A DNA stretch of 64,000 nt, from NCBI GenBank assembly GCA_034190875.2, contig CM067353.1:32119199-32183198 (forward strand). Direction: 5' to 3'. Positions within the stretch are counted from its first letter, which is position 1. Each line of letters starts with the position of its first letter. The notes beneath the pieces were generated by a model, which did not search any database, was not told where the DNA came from, and saw nothing but the letters and a program-made list of their open reading frames with translations. This document shows positions 21,587 to 35,173 of this stretch, piece by piece. Source of the DNA: Urechis unicinctus. Lineage: Eukaryota; Annelida; Polychaeta; Xenopneusta; Urechidae. The position numbers and the translations under genes are program-made.

Positions 21587-22870
21587 ATATTGACCCAAAA
21601 TTGACTTAGTTACTCTAGATTTATGATTCAGAGGCTGACACAAGGAAAAGCATATTTTATTTAAAATTTCAGCGGCCTGCCGTACTTGCCGCGCCACGCG
21701 CCCCGCGCCCCCGAGCCGAGAGCGGATTCCTTTGTTCAGCGCGAGAGACAGGCTGTTGTAAACAAGCCAGCGCCGAGCCATCAGAAACGACACCCACTGT
21801 ACTTCAAACTTACTTTATGAGAAAACTATACATCTATGTTCAGAATTGAATGGGCTTTCTTCGAAAGCAAACAAATTCACAATACGACCATTCACGACAG
21901 AGAAACGACGCGATAACTTCAGATTTCAGTCGAATTTTAACTTTGATTCATTCGTGACCCGAAACGACATAAGCGACTTCCCCAAAATTGCCAATTTTAG
22001 CTGTTTTCCGAACTTTCACCTGCGATTTGTGAAAAAACTATGCATAATTCCTGCTGTTATGCTGCGTACAAAATGTTGCTATTAAACATATTGGGGTGTT
22101 AAAGCATGTTGGGGGGCGCTTTTTAAATTTAAGCTCAGTTTGTGAGACAAACTATAAGACATATAAAATTAGATGAATAAGTTTCACGTTCGAATGTGTA
22201 TGGGCTACCTTCAGATGCAAACATTTTTAAGATACGACCATTAACGACGGAGAAATGACGCGATAACTTCCGATTGCACAGCTAAATAACGTTGTTTTAC
22301 TCGTAACCGGAAGTGACGTCTTCGGCATCCATAAAAACACTTATTTTTCGACAGCCACTGCCCCTAACAACATTCGACCCAATTGTTATGACCATCCATC
22401 GAATATTGTTGAAGAAATAAGCGATTGAAAATTGTGGTAAAACATACGATTTTTCGACCTGGGGCGCTAGGGAAAACCGTTGGTTCGATGTCCACATATG
22501 TCATTAGAAAAAGTTTGCAATTAAAATAATGTAAAATGATGTAAATTTTGTAACAATCCGACCATTAATAATGGAGTAATTCGAGATACTAGTTTTTCAC
22601 TTATTCGATGACCTTGGCCTTAGCTTTAGGTCAAGGTCAAAACCAAACCTCTCGATTCTACGCATCATTCACGCCTAACGATCGAAGAAAAAAAAATTAA
22701 AAATATCACAAATTGCGACCTGTATCGCGGATCAAAAAAATGTTAACAAACAAAAAACAAACACCAAACATAAAAACAGGGCTGATCGCCATAACTTGGC
22801 GAGCCAAGTTGACAAGTTGACAAGCTGCAAAAACAAATTTGGTTACAGTAGGCCATTAGCGTCAGTCGAT
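21587..22870. repeat. Probable dispersed element with internal direct repeats
   Basis: A stretch unlike its surroundings. It has a GC-rich patch at 21675-21780 (CGCGCCACGCGCCCCGCGCC) and two 80-base direct copies at about 21847-21926 and 22197-22276 (ACGACGCGATAACTTC, shift 350), with a weaker third at 22556-22590. A TGACCT/AGGTCA palindrome lies at 22609-22639. I see no protein, so it may be a nonautonomous transposon; its ends are uncertain. Confidence 0.5.
22609..22639. promoter_or_regulatory. Nuclear-receptor-like palindrome
   Basis: TGACCTTGGCCT, a 7-base loop, then AGGTCAAGGTCA. The right arm is a direct repeat of AGGTCA without spacing and also contains TCAAGGTCA, a known ERR/SF-1 type site. 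Whether it works as one is unknown; such motifs may simply be part of a dispersed repeat. Confidence 0.35.
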
Positions 22871-23471
22871 ATATAGTGCCATTAATGTAAAGTAAATACT
22901 GTTGTCCTTGCCTCTATGGTGTGATAGCCCTTTCGAAACCCTTCGAAATGTGGACTGGCCATGGCTTCAATTGCTCAAGATAGGCAGGGTTATTTATAGC
23001 CATAGCTGTTTCCTATTACCAATACAAGTCATTCATGTGTCACGTAGCTTGTGTGCCTGAAATGCAGTCGGCTTTTAAGAGAATAATCAATTTGATAACT
23101 TGCCGTGTAGGAATTCACGTCCATTGATCAATTTAATAGGCTGACAGGACGTTTGGGTTGCAAGTCTGGGCAACGGCTGGCTGGTAATGTATTGAATCTA
23201 CATGATAGCCGTTAGCTGCCTCGTTTACCAGCCATCACTTCTATATTTGGGCGAAGTCGTTACATCATGATAATGAACTCGGGGTTAACATGGGAGGTTT
23301 AGGTGATTTTCTTTAATTAAGTGCATTTTGCTATTCTAACTATGGCTTTTCGCCTCTAATAAAACTGGGTGCCGGCAATATACCGGCGTCATAGTTCAAA
23401 GAGGCACATTGTATTGCCATGCTTTAATCGCTCCAGCATGAACCTGGGACTTTGACTGCCCTATCAGTTGC
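22871..23471 (+). other. Intergenic, no gene
   Basis: The block at 23110-23230 (TTGATCAATTTAATAGGCTG, GGGCAACGGCTGGCTGGTAA, CATCACTTCTATATTTGGG) recurs at 26400-26530. Nothing else is recognised. Confidence 0.5.
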
Positions 23472-23723
23472 TCTATAACCTCAGCCTATCATGTTATTGT
23501 TGTAGTCTCAGTATATCATATTCTTGCTGTAACTTCAGCCTACTATGTTACTGCAGTAACCTAAGCCAATCATGTTATCGCTGTAACAATAGCCTATCAT
23601 GTCATTGCAGTAACCTCAGCTTATCATGTTAATTATTGTGACCACGTCCCATCCTGTTATTGCTGTAACCCCAGTCTAGCATGTTATTGCTGTAACCCCA
23701 GCCTATCCTGTTATTGCCACCTA
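23472..23723 (+). repeat. 27-bp minisatellite, about 9 units
   Basis: Units close to CCTATCATGTTATTGCTGTA plus ACCTCAG, nearly all 27 bases long, degenerate, head to tail without spacers. Confidence 0.93.
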
Positions 23724-25355
23724 GTCTTTAAGTTTGAATGGTAAAAACACAGTGCTACTGAAGAAATGAGCCTGCTCTGTGCGTGCACGTCCAGCCGGAA
23801 ATCACATTGTTCTAATCTCAATACCTCAGACATCCTTCTCTCATCGGGATGCCTTGTAAATGTCACATTTTCCTATGCTTAGGGCAGTGCTGCAATAGGG
23901 TGTTATGTGAAATAGAGGAGACCAACTATTTAGTGGCATTGGAAAAGTAGCGAAATGTACGACAAGAAAGGATATATGACCACCACCCCACTCCCCATTG
24001 AAGACGGTTAGGATGGTGCCCGCGGTGGAACATGATGCTGGCTCCATAAACCACCTCGTAGCGCCTACCCAATAACAATAAGTGCACTACATTTAGGTAG
24101 CGTGATATTGAATGAAACTGCATTAGGACTATTGAGGTAAGCCATCAGCTGGTTATTCATATGAGCTTTTCAGGGTGTCACCATTTGACTACAGCGCCAT
24201 GCCACCGAATCGAAAACTAGGATCGTTTTTTTTTTTGATTAATAATGTTTTGAGTAAAATAAATGCATATGTCAATACATAGGCTAAGGTCATGAATATA
24301 GATGTTCTATCTTAGCATAAGTTAATGGCTTTTTTCGCGGTAACATTTGCTGTGCCAGCCGCGATTGACGCATATGTTGTGGCTGACAATAGACCGTACC
24401 CGGTCATCAAATAAACCACTTTACAAAATTATACATTTGACACACACGCCAACTAATGATCTCCCTGCTACAAAACATGCCACTAATCAGGCTGCTAACT
24501 ATCTCACTGTTCAACAAACGTCACTAGTGCCACTGTTAACTACCCTTTCAAGTACAGCGTGAAACCCACAGCCGTCATCTAATCATCCAAGCATAGCTTT
24601 GTGGCTTGTGAAAATCTGTGTGAGTTGAAGGGCTATGTACGTCGATACATTCTAAGGGGTTGACACTCCTTGTATGCCTTGGTCTGTCTAAATTCGAGCT
24701 GCTAATGAAGTAGTCTTGGTAGTAAACAGTCAAATGTGGTTCACTTCTTGGGTTAACTGCCTTTTCAATAGTGGAAGGCAAGATCGGGCTGGAAACGAGA
24801 GGGTATGAAAGCCTGCAATCAAACATCAGCCCTTAACTTGATCAAATAATGTATTGATGTCCTTGACCTTTAAGGTGCTGATGGAATCATGTTGATTTGC
24901 TGGTTCGCTTTCATCAATAGAAAGGTGATTAAAAGCTGCTTCGACTTGTCCTGTGTTTGATAAATACCACATGTTACCATCAGTTTGTGGCATTCGGGTT
25001 TATTCCTAAAGGTCTGTACTTTCACGCATGCGTTAGTTTTGCGTTGTATTCGCTAATAGTAAAATATATAGAAATCTCCATCTCGAAAGCGATTGCGCAT
25101 GCTACTGACAATGTGTCAAAACAAACAACAACACGACATAAGAACGTCTCTCGTCCCTATTAAGCATGACAGCTTATGGGGCAGGAATAGGAATAACTGA
25201 CGGGGTAAGAGAATTGTTCTAGGTCAAGCAAGGTTGTATCAATCCTTCGCATGTAAATTTGAGCATAAGCCAGAAGTGGAGCTGCCATTTTAATGACCAG
25301 CCTATCAACCCTTTCCAATTTATCAGCCTATTGATCTAACCCACCCTTGACATGA
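23724..25355 (+). other. Intergenic and duplication landscape, no gene
   Basis: The block at about 24440-24870 (GATCTCCCTGCTACAA, GTGAGTTGAAGGGC, AACATCAGCCCTTAAC) is a diverged relative of blocks at 34500-34950, 41020-41480, 48400-48850 and 58370-58830. Short frames here are not convincing. Confidence 0.5.
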
Positions 25356-28300
25356 GTCCTTCCTTCGTGGTGTATGCCACTTTTGCTTTCAGGGCCCTCC
25401 TTGCATGAAACTAAGCGATGTTTACCCAGCATTCACTTGGGCGAATGTAATGGTTGGTTTTGAGCTACTCAGAATTGATCTATAGGCAGACCACCTTCTG
25501 TTGCGTTGATAAGCTCGCGACGCTAGCTGATTGCTGTGGACGCTTGTAATGACTGGTAAATAAAATGCTCCCACAGGAGAAGTATTGCTATGAAGTACAA
25601 CAGTGTTTTCCCATTCTACTCTGTTCTCATATTCTTTACCAACCAAGCACATTTGGAATGATATCTGTCCGCTCATTCTGACGCTTGTTTAGTTGTGAAT
25701 ACTGATATGTATATTATATTCCAGTGGTCAGGTTGGAGGGATTTCAACGTCAACAAAAGTTATTTTGTGAACTTTGTCTTCCAGAATATAACAAGATATT
25801 TACCGGAACAGAGTGTAAAAATAATGGGATTGTGTAGGTTGGCTCACTTGCTGAAGTGTTCATTGCTGCTCTGAAATACCGTATCCTTTCATTAGATATA
25901 GGCGCCAAAATTAATACGGGCTGATATTATAGCGCCATCAATCGACGGCTGTTGTGGGGAAATGCAAAGCGATGCGTTGTGCTTCGGCAATGTATAAATG
26001 TAAGGTGTCTTCGATATGTTCCATATTGTTAAAACAATCGTTGGCGCATCGGAAATCAATATTGCTTAGGCATCGTTTCTTTCATATCCTCCCCAGTTAC
26101 TTTTACAATAATACGTAGGAAATTGCCTTCTGACGTAAGGACCAAGTCGACCAACAAGTATTCTGACCATGCTGCTATTGCGAGGTGTGTTTCATATCCC
26201 TCCGTTCTCTGGGTTTTTTTTTATGGATGCCTAGGTGATAGCAATAATAGGCATGTAATTGCATTCTAATGTAACGACCAAGTTGAATTACATGCATTCC
26301 TGCCCATCTGTTATGGTGAGGTATGCAATCATCCTCATTGTGCTATAAAGGAACATTAAAAAAAAGAATTCATTGGAGGGTCTATACAAATGTTTCGGGT
26401 ATTGATCAATTCAATAGAATGGCAGGAAGTATGGGCTGCAAATCTGGGCAACGACGGGCTGGTAACAGAGTGCTTATGTCTTGAATCTACAAGACATGCG
26501 TCACATGTACCAGCCTCCACGTCTATATGTGGCGACGTTTAATGCACGGCCAACGTCCATCTATATAGTATCATTCATTATTATGTTTGATAATGTGATT
26601 ATGGCACAATGATCATGCATAGGTTGGTTGGCTTTGTTGCTTCAGCGTTCCTTGATATCCAATCACTAACCAATACTTTCACATAATACCCGGGTCAACC
26701 ACAACTCGAGCAGACAAGTCGAAACCATCGATCACATCCAAACATTCCTATTCATGTTTAGGATTACGTGGTAATGTCTTAGATCATATACATAGGGGTC
26801 ACATCGTGAGCTGCGTGGATATCATCAACAACATTAATATCATATTCAAATGTCTAACGCACCTCATGCCGAGTTGAAACTCGGTATTCAGTAGACATTA
26901 ATGTGAGCGCTTGATATTGGTCGTGCTTTCAGATTACCTCTAGTAGTCCGTTTTTGCAGGACAAAAAAGCACTTGCATCGGAGGTATACTCTGAACCGAC
27001 GCTGATATTAATGACTCTTGTGGTAGCATATAGCACATCAATGATAGTGCTAACCTCAATCAGCTTCTTTGTTGTCATTTTCCCCACACCGGTTATTTCG
27101 TTATTTTTGTTCACTCCATTCACTAAGGTATGATTCAGTGACAATAAGGATCGCATATAATCAGGGATCCAATCTACCCCTCGTTGGTTAATATGCTATT
27201 CGATTATCATGTTTAAATAACGACAACAATAAAGACACTCATCGAACTCGCCCTTTGTGTTTCGTTCGTTGTTGATGATAAGTTCATCAACTGTCGTTCG
27301 ACGAGGCCCAGCTGATGTTTTGCGCAGGCAATTTTTGCTGGATTGAAGATCATGTGTATTATATCTGACTGTATATGAAGGATGACAAATTTAGTCACAT
27401 TATATGGTGGTTTCGAAACAAGCCAATGAATAATGTCAGATGTGGCTGACGTCACTGAATGCTTGGTTGGCATTAGCATTCACTGTAAATTACATAAGTG
27501 GAGAGATTCGGTTGTCGGCAACATTCAATATTGAGTCGCTCTGTCAACTCTCTAATGAAGAGCACACAATACTAGGAAGATTGGCAAGATCTGATTTGAC
27601 GTGAGATGCGTCAAAAGGTACCTCTACCGTTTGGCATGCGCTGGCCAATAAAACATCGATATGTGCCATGGGTTCGTGGGAATGGTACTTAACTATGGTA
27701 ACATTTACTGGAGCCGGGGGTTAACATAGCATTGCGTAGGTTAGCTTTATTGATGAATTGTTATTCCTTTGTAACTCCTTAAACACTCTCTGAATACCTG
27801 GAGCCAGCAATACTACTGGCTAATGTTATTGAGCCATTAATCGACGCATGTTGTGGAAAATGATCACCACGGCATTGTGGTGCGTCGAGGTATCATGTGG
27901 AAATCGTTTGAGGCTTTCTTGGGCGCGCCATATCAGCAATAACATCGATTGACGTTTTAGAAATAAAGCGAGGGTATCGTTACTCAAGTTGCCGTCTTTC
28001 AATTAGTAGTTGTTTCACAAGTGCTTCACAAATATGTATGTAACTGCCCTTTAACGTGCCTCAAGGTCGACTAACATGCATTCTAGCTTTTCTACCAAAT
28101 ATGAGGTGTGTAAGGTAGCAAAGTGATGAGAGACCGTGGGACCCCATCAGATGGTGCGTGGCCGTGACCATATCGGAATGGCTTACAACATGCAGGCGTG
28201 ATTGCTGGGAGCGTTTGGGTGCGAAGAATATTCTCCGTGCTGTCCACAAGGCGAGGTCACAATTCATGCTGCTTTTATTGTATTGGTTATAGGCAGCGAA

Positions 28301-30498
28301 AATGTTTAGGTTAGACTTATCAATGAGTGTAGAAACAGCACCTATGCCTTAATAAGCTTTACTTGACCGAGACCGAGATTAGAAGAGTGCTACGATGTTT
28401 TTGATCAACCGACACAGCTCGGGTACATGAGAGTGAGAAAGGATTGAACTCACTGGAGAATATTGCTGTGTTGCTTGATAGGGTCTTACTACGGTAATGT
28501 CGACGAATGCAGATGAATGACCACCTTGCCAATAATATTCATACTGTGTTGCGGTTTAGCTCATGACTATGGAGATGGTCGCTGGGATTAGACTTATAAT
28601 ATTGGTTTGCAGTTAATGGGAATTCGACACTCCACCTTATATATTCCGGTGTACAAAATATGGCATAATTCGTGAGAAACAAGCGTAGGCTGTCGCTGGT
28701 AGAAATGCTCATTCAAAATGCACGTCTCTGAACTCTCACAATGCAAAATCTCGGCCCTGGATAATTGTGTGCATGAAATTATTGGAATGTTATTGCGAAT
28801 GATGGCTTTTCAAAGATACCGGCCAAAAGTATTTATTTGCAAATGTTGATAACACGGAAATCTATATATTTCATTGCAAATGATAATAGCCCCTACACTC
28901 ACCATCCATCGTATTTGGTTTTTCAAAATATCGGTGTATATTTAATGGTGCCACCTGTTGGCTGTTGCTGCAAGACTGCTAATGTGGTCGCATACTCAGC
29001 GATTTATAGCCGCTTGCAGCATGATATTTTGTATGAGGCCACATCTATTTTTCATATCTTTTTCAGCGTTTTCTGTGTTTGCCTATAATAGGTAGCAAAA
29101 TAAAAAATTACCAGATTTTACCATCAACCCAGGGAAATCTTAAACATACCTCTATAACGCCATACAAAATAGCATCTGACAATCATTATCATTCATACAG
29201 CGTTGATAGCAGCTACGCATTAAGATGACAAAACAGAGTATATATGGTGGAACCTAAAGAATAAACATAGGCTTCGTTAACCGCAATATGTGAGAGTTGA
29301 AGGACCCCTACATAGGTCTTTGCAGGGGTTCTGTGTGCGTGTTGCGAGATCGGAACTTTAACGGGTAGCAATATGAGAGGTGTATATGTACGTCACACCA
29401 TCCAACTTATCAGTCTGCACGTTTGATTCCGGGCAGGCTGTCTTAATGAGGCGGCCAAAAGGGTGTATACGTGCATAATCAACTGCATACATCCCTCTTT
29501 TATTCAAACCTCAAACTATATGGCTGTACTTGTTATAATGCATTAACGGAGCGACGTAAATGAGTAAATCAAACGTCAGCGAATATAATATTGATCATTC
29601 ATTATCTATCACTAGTTACATAACATTCTACTGAGTATTGATGTTCTCTTACAACTATATAATGATGAATAGATGTTTTAGGGGACCAATATGTCCAGCT
29701 TGTCCGACTGATGTCAGTCAATAGATTGCTTGCCATATGGAGTTGGCGCCATAGGATTATTGCATAATATCATGACGATTACTGGAGCTGGAGTGCGGAT
29801 TTATTATTATACCTCTGGCTGATCTCCACTCGAAAAACTTAGTGCCAATAAATAACTCACCTTCATGCTTAATAATGTTCGCGTTGTTGGAAAAGCGTCG
29901 TTGTAAAATATGCACTGCTTATATCGTATTATGAACATGTATCTAGTATCCAAATAGAGCGAGGCTTTTCAGGCTGAGAGAGAAGGATTGTAGGCCTAGG
30001 TTAATCATCACATGCTTGGCCACTTGCTTAAACAAATGTCCTTATAATCACATTGACAGCAAGAGCTTAACTACGCTAATGAAATAATATTTCTTAACAG
30101 CAACAAAGACGTCCATTGTAGAATGCGTTTTATATGCCTCGTCTGTTTGATTACAGTGAGAATGTTTCTGGACATTACACCATAACTGTATCACCACTAA
30201 AACAACGAGGTACCGGCAAACATGACACGAGTAAGTGGCGATTATAAATCATTGGGTAAGACTGAACCCAACATATTGTCTAGGCGTTTCTCAGGTGATG
30301 CGCTATGATATGATCTAATATGCTCTCTGATTTCATACGAAAATTTGCATTTAGTATATATTTCAAAACTTTGGGTGAATAAAAGTGCCGATGCATTCCG
30401 GGTGAATCCTGCATTAACGTACACATTTTGCGTACCGTAGGCCATTTGTATGGCTTCATTCCAAAGGAATACTTCTTAATCTCTCATGGGAATCTCAC
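25356..30498 (+). repeat. Second long unit, left part; diverged copy of the 9.3-13.9 kb stretch
   Basis: Begins GTCCTTCCTTCGTGG at 25356, exactly where homology to 9288 starts. Blocks in order: 25488-25800 (like 9350-9670), AGCATTGCGTAGG-type blocks at 25830 and 27727, AACCATCGATCACATCC (26726; like 10747), AACTGTCGTTCGACGAGG (27289), CATATGGAGTTGGCGCCAT (29735; like 11520) and 29930-30230 (like 13118-13470). No coding frame is recognised. Identity is low enough that only blocks align by eye. Confidence 0.7.
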
Positions 30499-30761
<263 letters not shown>

Positions 30762-30764
<3 letters not shown>

Positions 30765-33700
30765 CGGCAATGGCTGGATGGGACGGCTGTCAAAGGCTAA
30801 TTGAGAATAGGCTTATGCACTGATGACGTAACTCAAGTAGCAAAAGCGCGCTGAAACATTATGTCGAATATAACATCAACCACCTTGGGCTCGACTTAGT
30901 AGCAATCTAATTCAAGTGAGCAAATATCAGGGGCAGTGTTAGCGCGCATTCGCAAAGTGAGCTTAAGACTGACTACCTAATGTTGTTTAAATCAACACGC
31001 TAGCCGTTTGCTTCTGGTCGCTTGTAAATCATTGGCAATGAAACGCTCGCACTTTGAAACATATATACTATGTAATATATGCACTATGAAACATATGTTC
31101 TATGTGATATATGTCCAATGAAATATATGTATTACGAATTGATACAACTCTCCTCTATGTAACGGATGTTACCCGCCATGAACACCTTAAGTTCTGCTAC
31201 AACTTTTGAGCGAAACCAAAGGAGAAAGCCTCAGATGCTTGTATTCGGCTGCTGTGTGCTGAATTGTTACACTAATGGGTCTCATTTACACGGTTTAGCT
31301 AGGACGGGCGGTTGCAATATCACCTCGTTGTCGGAAGTAACGTAAGACATAGTACCATTACCATTACCTGAACTCACGACGCACTGAACCGATAGCATCT
31401 CGGATCGTTTGTCCCGCTGATGGAAATGTGTGAGAATTGAAAGGTGCTGCGAGTGCCTTGTGCAAGTGTTGCAAGGTACTTGGACTAGCTAGAGGGCAGT
31501 TAATATAAGCTGCTTCTTGCATATTCACACTTACATCATATGCGTGATAGAGACAGATGAGGGCAATGCAACCACTTGTTAAGCCTCTTAGTTGTATCAC
31601 TCAATTTCAAAGGACTTGATCAATTCTTGGTGAGAGCTTTGTAGCGGATGAAGTTTTTTGAGCTGTTTTGTTGCCGCCACACAGAGCAGGCAATAAAGTT
31701 GGAATAACCCGCCATGCAAAGCGCGTATCTGCTGCTGCATGTCAATGCCAGTGATCATTAGGCTAATGGACCTTGTATATTACTGCATAAAAGGTGCTCC
31801 ACGCTCGGGAACCGATGATTTTGCAATTGAACAGGACGGTGGAGAATCGATTTTCTCCTTCATAATGCCATAAAACGCATTAGTTGGCTGTCACGATCAC
31901 TCCTCAAACACTCTCCTATCAACGTTTGCCCCGGCAAATATGTTGATATTTCGACGTCAAGGCCTCGCTCGTGGCGTAGCAACGCTGCATGACCTGAAAT
32001 GGCTTCATATCACCTCGTGTCTGCGGCTGATGGAAATATGTGAAGATCAAAGTGAGCTATAAAAGAATAATGCCGGTATATTTACATTGGTCGTTCACCC
32101 AAGGAACTTCTGGCCTTTCCATTCTGCTGTTTCCATGGAAATATATCTCGTGAAGGCTCTTTCTGTTTCTGCTCCCTAACATGTCAAAAAATATAACCAT
32201 TATAAATTTTCGCAATCTGCAGATGAAAACGTGTGGGTGTTCAGCGCCTTTCTCTTGCCCCAATCTTCGATTAATTTCGTTGGGTGAAGTCTGATAAGCA
32301 GAGCTTGAACTGTGTGTTAATATAAGAGTTGTAAATGAATTGTACTTACTCGGCGGCAGTAAATATATGCTGCACCATCTAGGTTAACAGTATGCACGTT
32401 CATGTTTTGGAGACATGCATACAACCAATAAGAGCTGGGGGAGATGCCTTTTGCATCACACAACTCAATAAATCATTATTGCATTACAATGATGGATTTA
32501 ACGTTGATGCGTTCCGTTTTTCTCTGGGCCACGCATAGTTTGGAATATTAGATGGGGATAGATTCCTGTGTTCTGCTCCGGAAACACATGCGACGTAAAT
32601 TACAGGATTTACGTCCACTAATAGAACATCAAGCATTATTATGTTTGCCAATGCGGTCCATGTGATTATAGTATAATGATCATGCCAAAATCTGGGCCTG
32701 GGGTAAGCATAGCATAGGTCGCTTCTGTGTTCATTGTTAACCTACGATTCGCCATTACCCTCTCATAATACGAAGTGCCAACCAAACTAGCAGACATATC
32801 GACACCTTTGATCACAACTGTATTTCTGTTAATATTGTTAAGTAAGCTGTTATGCCTCCTTTACGATCAAGGGTCGACATCGTTAGTAGCCTGGGTATTG
32901 TCATGAATATTAATATTGCATGCATTCGATACCACTCTGGTTCGTTGTCGTCATGGTGATGTGGCAGTACGGTACTCGATCACTCCTAGCTGGTTGTTAA
33001 TGGAAGATAACTGCTAGCAAGGACTAAAAACATGAAGGGAGTTTTCCTTCATCTACAATTGATTAATAGCCGTGACTAAGCCATATTGTCATCGCCCTAT
33101 TTCCGTCTGAGAGGCATAGCGTTGAATTAGATACATGTCTAATCCAAACATACATGAAATGCGATCAATCGACTGTAGCATAGTTAGACGAGTGGAACAG
33201 TGCGGTGAGCCATGTGCCGCCATTTCAGTGAGCTTCTATGTTAGATTTGCATTAGCATTGTTTGACCTGCCATTTGGGCTGATATTGCTTATTCAGTATT
33301 ACACTGAGATAATATGTATAGCATATCACATCGGATAATAATGCACCATACAACCCCGGAAATGGTGAGCTATGTGGAATGGATTCACGCTGATAAATCT
33401 GAACATTCACTTACTGTCGATGTCATCGAGCCAATTGATGACAACTACAAGGTAACTGATTTCTGTTGAAGGATAAAAGCTCGAAAAGATAAAGTAAAGC
33501 CTTACCAATCGGATTATGATTCCTGCTTCCATTAAAACCATCTATTATGCAAAAGAGATCCCCTTTCTGCACTTCCCAAAATTCTAACGTCCCATGTACG
33601 TATACATTGTCAACATGTCGACGGAATGACGAGAATGCCTTATTAGCAAGTGGGTTTGCCCTAACATGGTCGTGGCAATGGTCGTACTATATGAGCTGCA

Positions 33701-34344
33701 GAGATTTGATGCTTTTGTTTAATGTACATAGTAAGCCTAAAGTATATCTGCCGTGCATTTCACCATCTTCTGTAACGGTGTATGAAATCCTTCACCAGGT
33801 AGATCACGAACCAGTTCATCATCTGGTTGTCTGGCTCTAAGCAGCCGCGCATTTCGCCCCTGCTGGGGACAATGTACTGGCTTAGAAGTATCAATCTGAC
33901 ATATGGCATAAATAGCATCATCAGGAACTAGAATAGGTCAAAATGAACTTTGCGTTTGAGCAAGTGAAATGTAGTTAATGTGATATTGATACCTTTTCAT
34001 CCGCCATCCTACATTGTATGGACCAGTGCAGCGTAGACAGACTAAGGTCGATTCATTCATCGCTATCCCTACACTATTTAACTATTTCATTACACTTGCT
34101 CACTAGGGTTTGATTCATTCACGTGAGGTTTCACAAACCAATTGTCGGATGTCATTAAGGACCATATATGCCCCTAATTCCATCTTGCTTTATGTTGGAT
34201 AAATAGCCGATCTATATACTATTCTATTGCCAGGTACAATTAACGACGCGATAAAGCCACTGATCGATCTAACCATTAGTGTCACAGTTGTTATTAGGAA
34301 ATCGTGCTTTTTAAATGTCGGTTTTTTATACAAGATGTATGCCT
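30762..34344 (+). repeat. Second long unit, right part; diverged copy of the 13.9-18.3 kb stretch
   Basis: Collinear blocks: 30775-30965 (like 13895 and 15890), 31050-31140 minisatellite seed (like 16208), 32140-32290 (like 16600-16760), 32390 (CAGTATGCACGTTCATG, like 16856), 32600-32715 (like 17040-17140) and 34010-34150 (like 18130-18260). The block near 33490-33530 relates to the TACCAAGAGGATTC landmark. No gene is recognised. Confidence 0.7.
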
Positions 34345-34505
34345 GTAGAAGAAGAGGAGGGGAAAAAACATTATTAAGAAGAAGAAGAAGACTAGGAAGA
34401 CGAATACGAAGAAGAAGAAGAACAAGAAAAACAAAAGAACAGGAAGAACAAGAAGAGACGAACAAGACGGTGAAGCAGAAGAAGAACATGAGACAGCTAC
34501 ATTAG
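34345..34505 (+). repeat. GAA-rich purine tract
   Basis: About 150 bases almost free of T on the plus strand, mostly GAA and ACAAG. Short versions (AAGAAGAAAGAG, GAAGACGAAGAAG) sit at the matching point near 40950, 48330 and 58315, so this copy has expanded. Confidence 0.85.
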
Positions 34506-35020
34506 TTGCTGCCTGACATAATCACGGTTCTGAACACTGATCCCGCTGGTAACTACCACCCTGCTCCATACATACCATCCTCAAACCGCGCCCGGGAAAT
34601 GCTTATATCTATGGTTTGACGCCTTTGCCCTAATTCGCCCACCCAGCAAGTAACCAACAGCCGCTAGCAAATCACTTCGTTTGCCCGGCTCATGGAAATG
34701 TGAGCTGAAGAGCACTGCAATTACTTTCTCTGTAGATCGACAGCAACAGGGTCGACACAAGGGCAGACTGCAAGTTAGGCGAGCGGCATGGCGTGGCAAT
34801 ATGGAAGTTGCAAATGAATTGGACCTGCCAGACAGCAATAAAATAGGGCTCACTGTCCTAATGAACGGCCTTGTCAATAGCGCATCGAAAGGGGAAAGCA
34901 GCCTCCAATTAACATAAGCCTTTAATTTTACTTGTCATGATTTTCGTGACCCACAACGTGTTGATGGATTAATGCTGAATCATTGGCTTTGTTCTACGAA
35001 GACTGAATATTTCATCATCA
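34506..35020 (+). other. Duplication landscape block, no gene
   Basis: Matches 41020-41480 and 58370-58830 in order: TGCTGCCTGAC, CTGATCCCGCTGG, a GGAAATGTGAGCTGAAGAGC-type block, GTTGCAAATGAATTGGACCT (34808, also 58648) and a final TTGTCATGA. No coding frame is called. Confidence 0.6.
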
Positions 35021-35173
35021 TCTCCTCCTCCTCCTCTCCTCCTCCTCCTCCTCCTCCTCCTCCTCCTCCTCCACATCCTCCTCCTCCTCCTCCTTCTCCT
35101 CTCCTCTTCTTCTTCTTCTTCTTCTTCTTCTTCTTCTTCTTCTTCTTCTTCTTCTTCTTCTTCTTCTTCTTCT
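35021..35173. repeat. (TCC)n(TTC)n pyrimidine tract
   Basis: About 80 bases of TCC followed by about 68 of TTC. Poly-Pro/Phe and poly-Glu frames over it are artefacts. Mirror-symmetric pyrimidine runs of this kind can form triplex (H) DNA. Confidence 0.96.
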
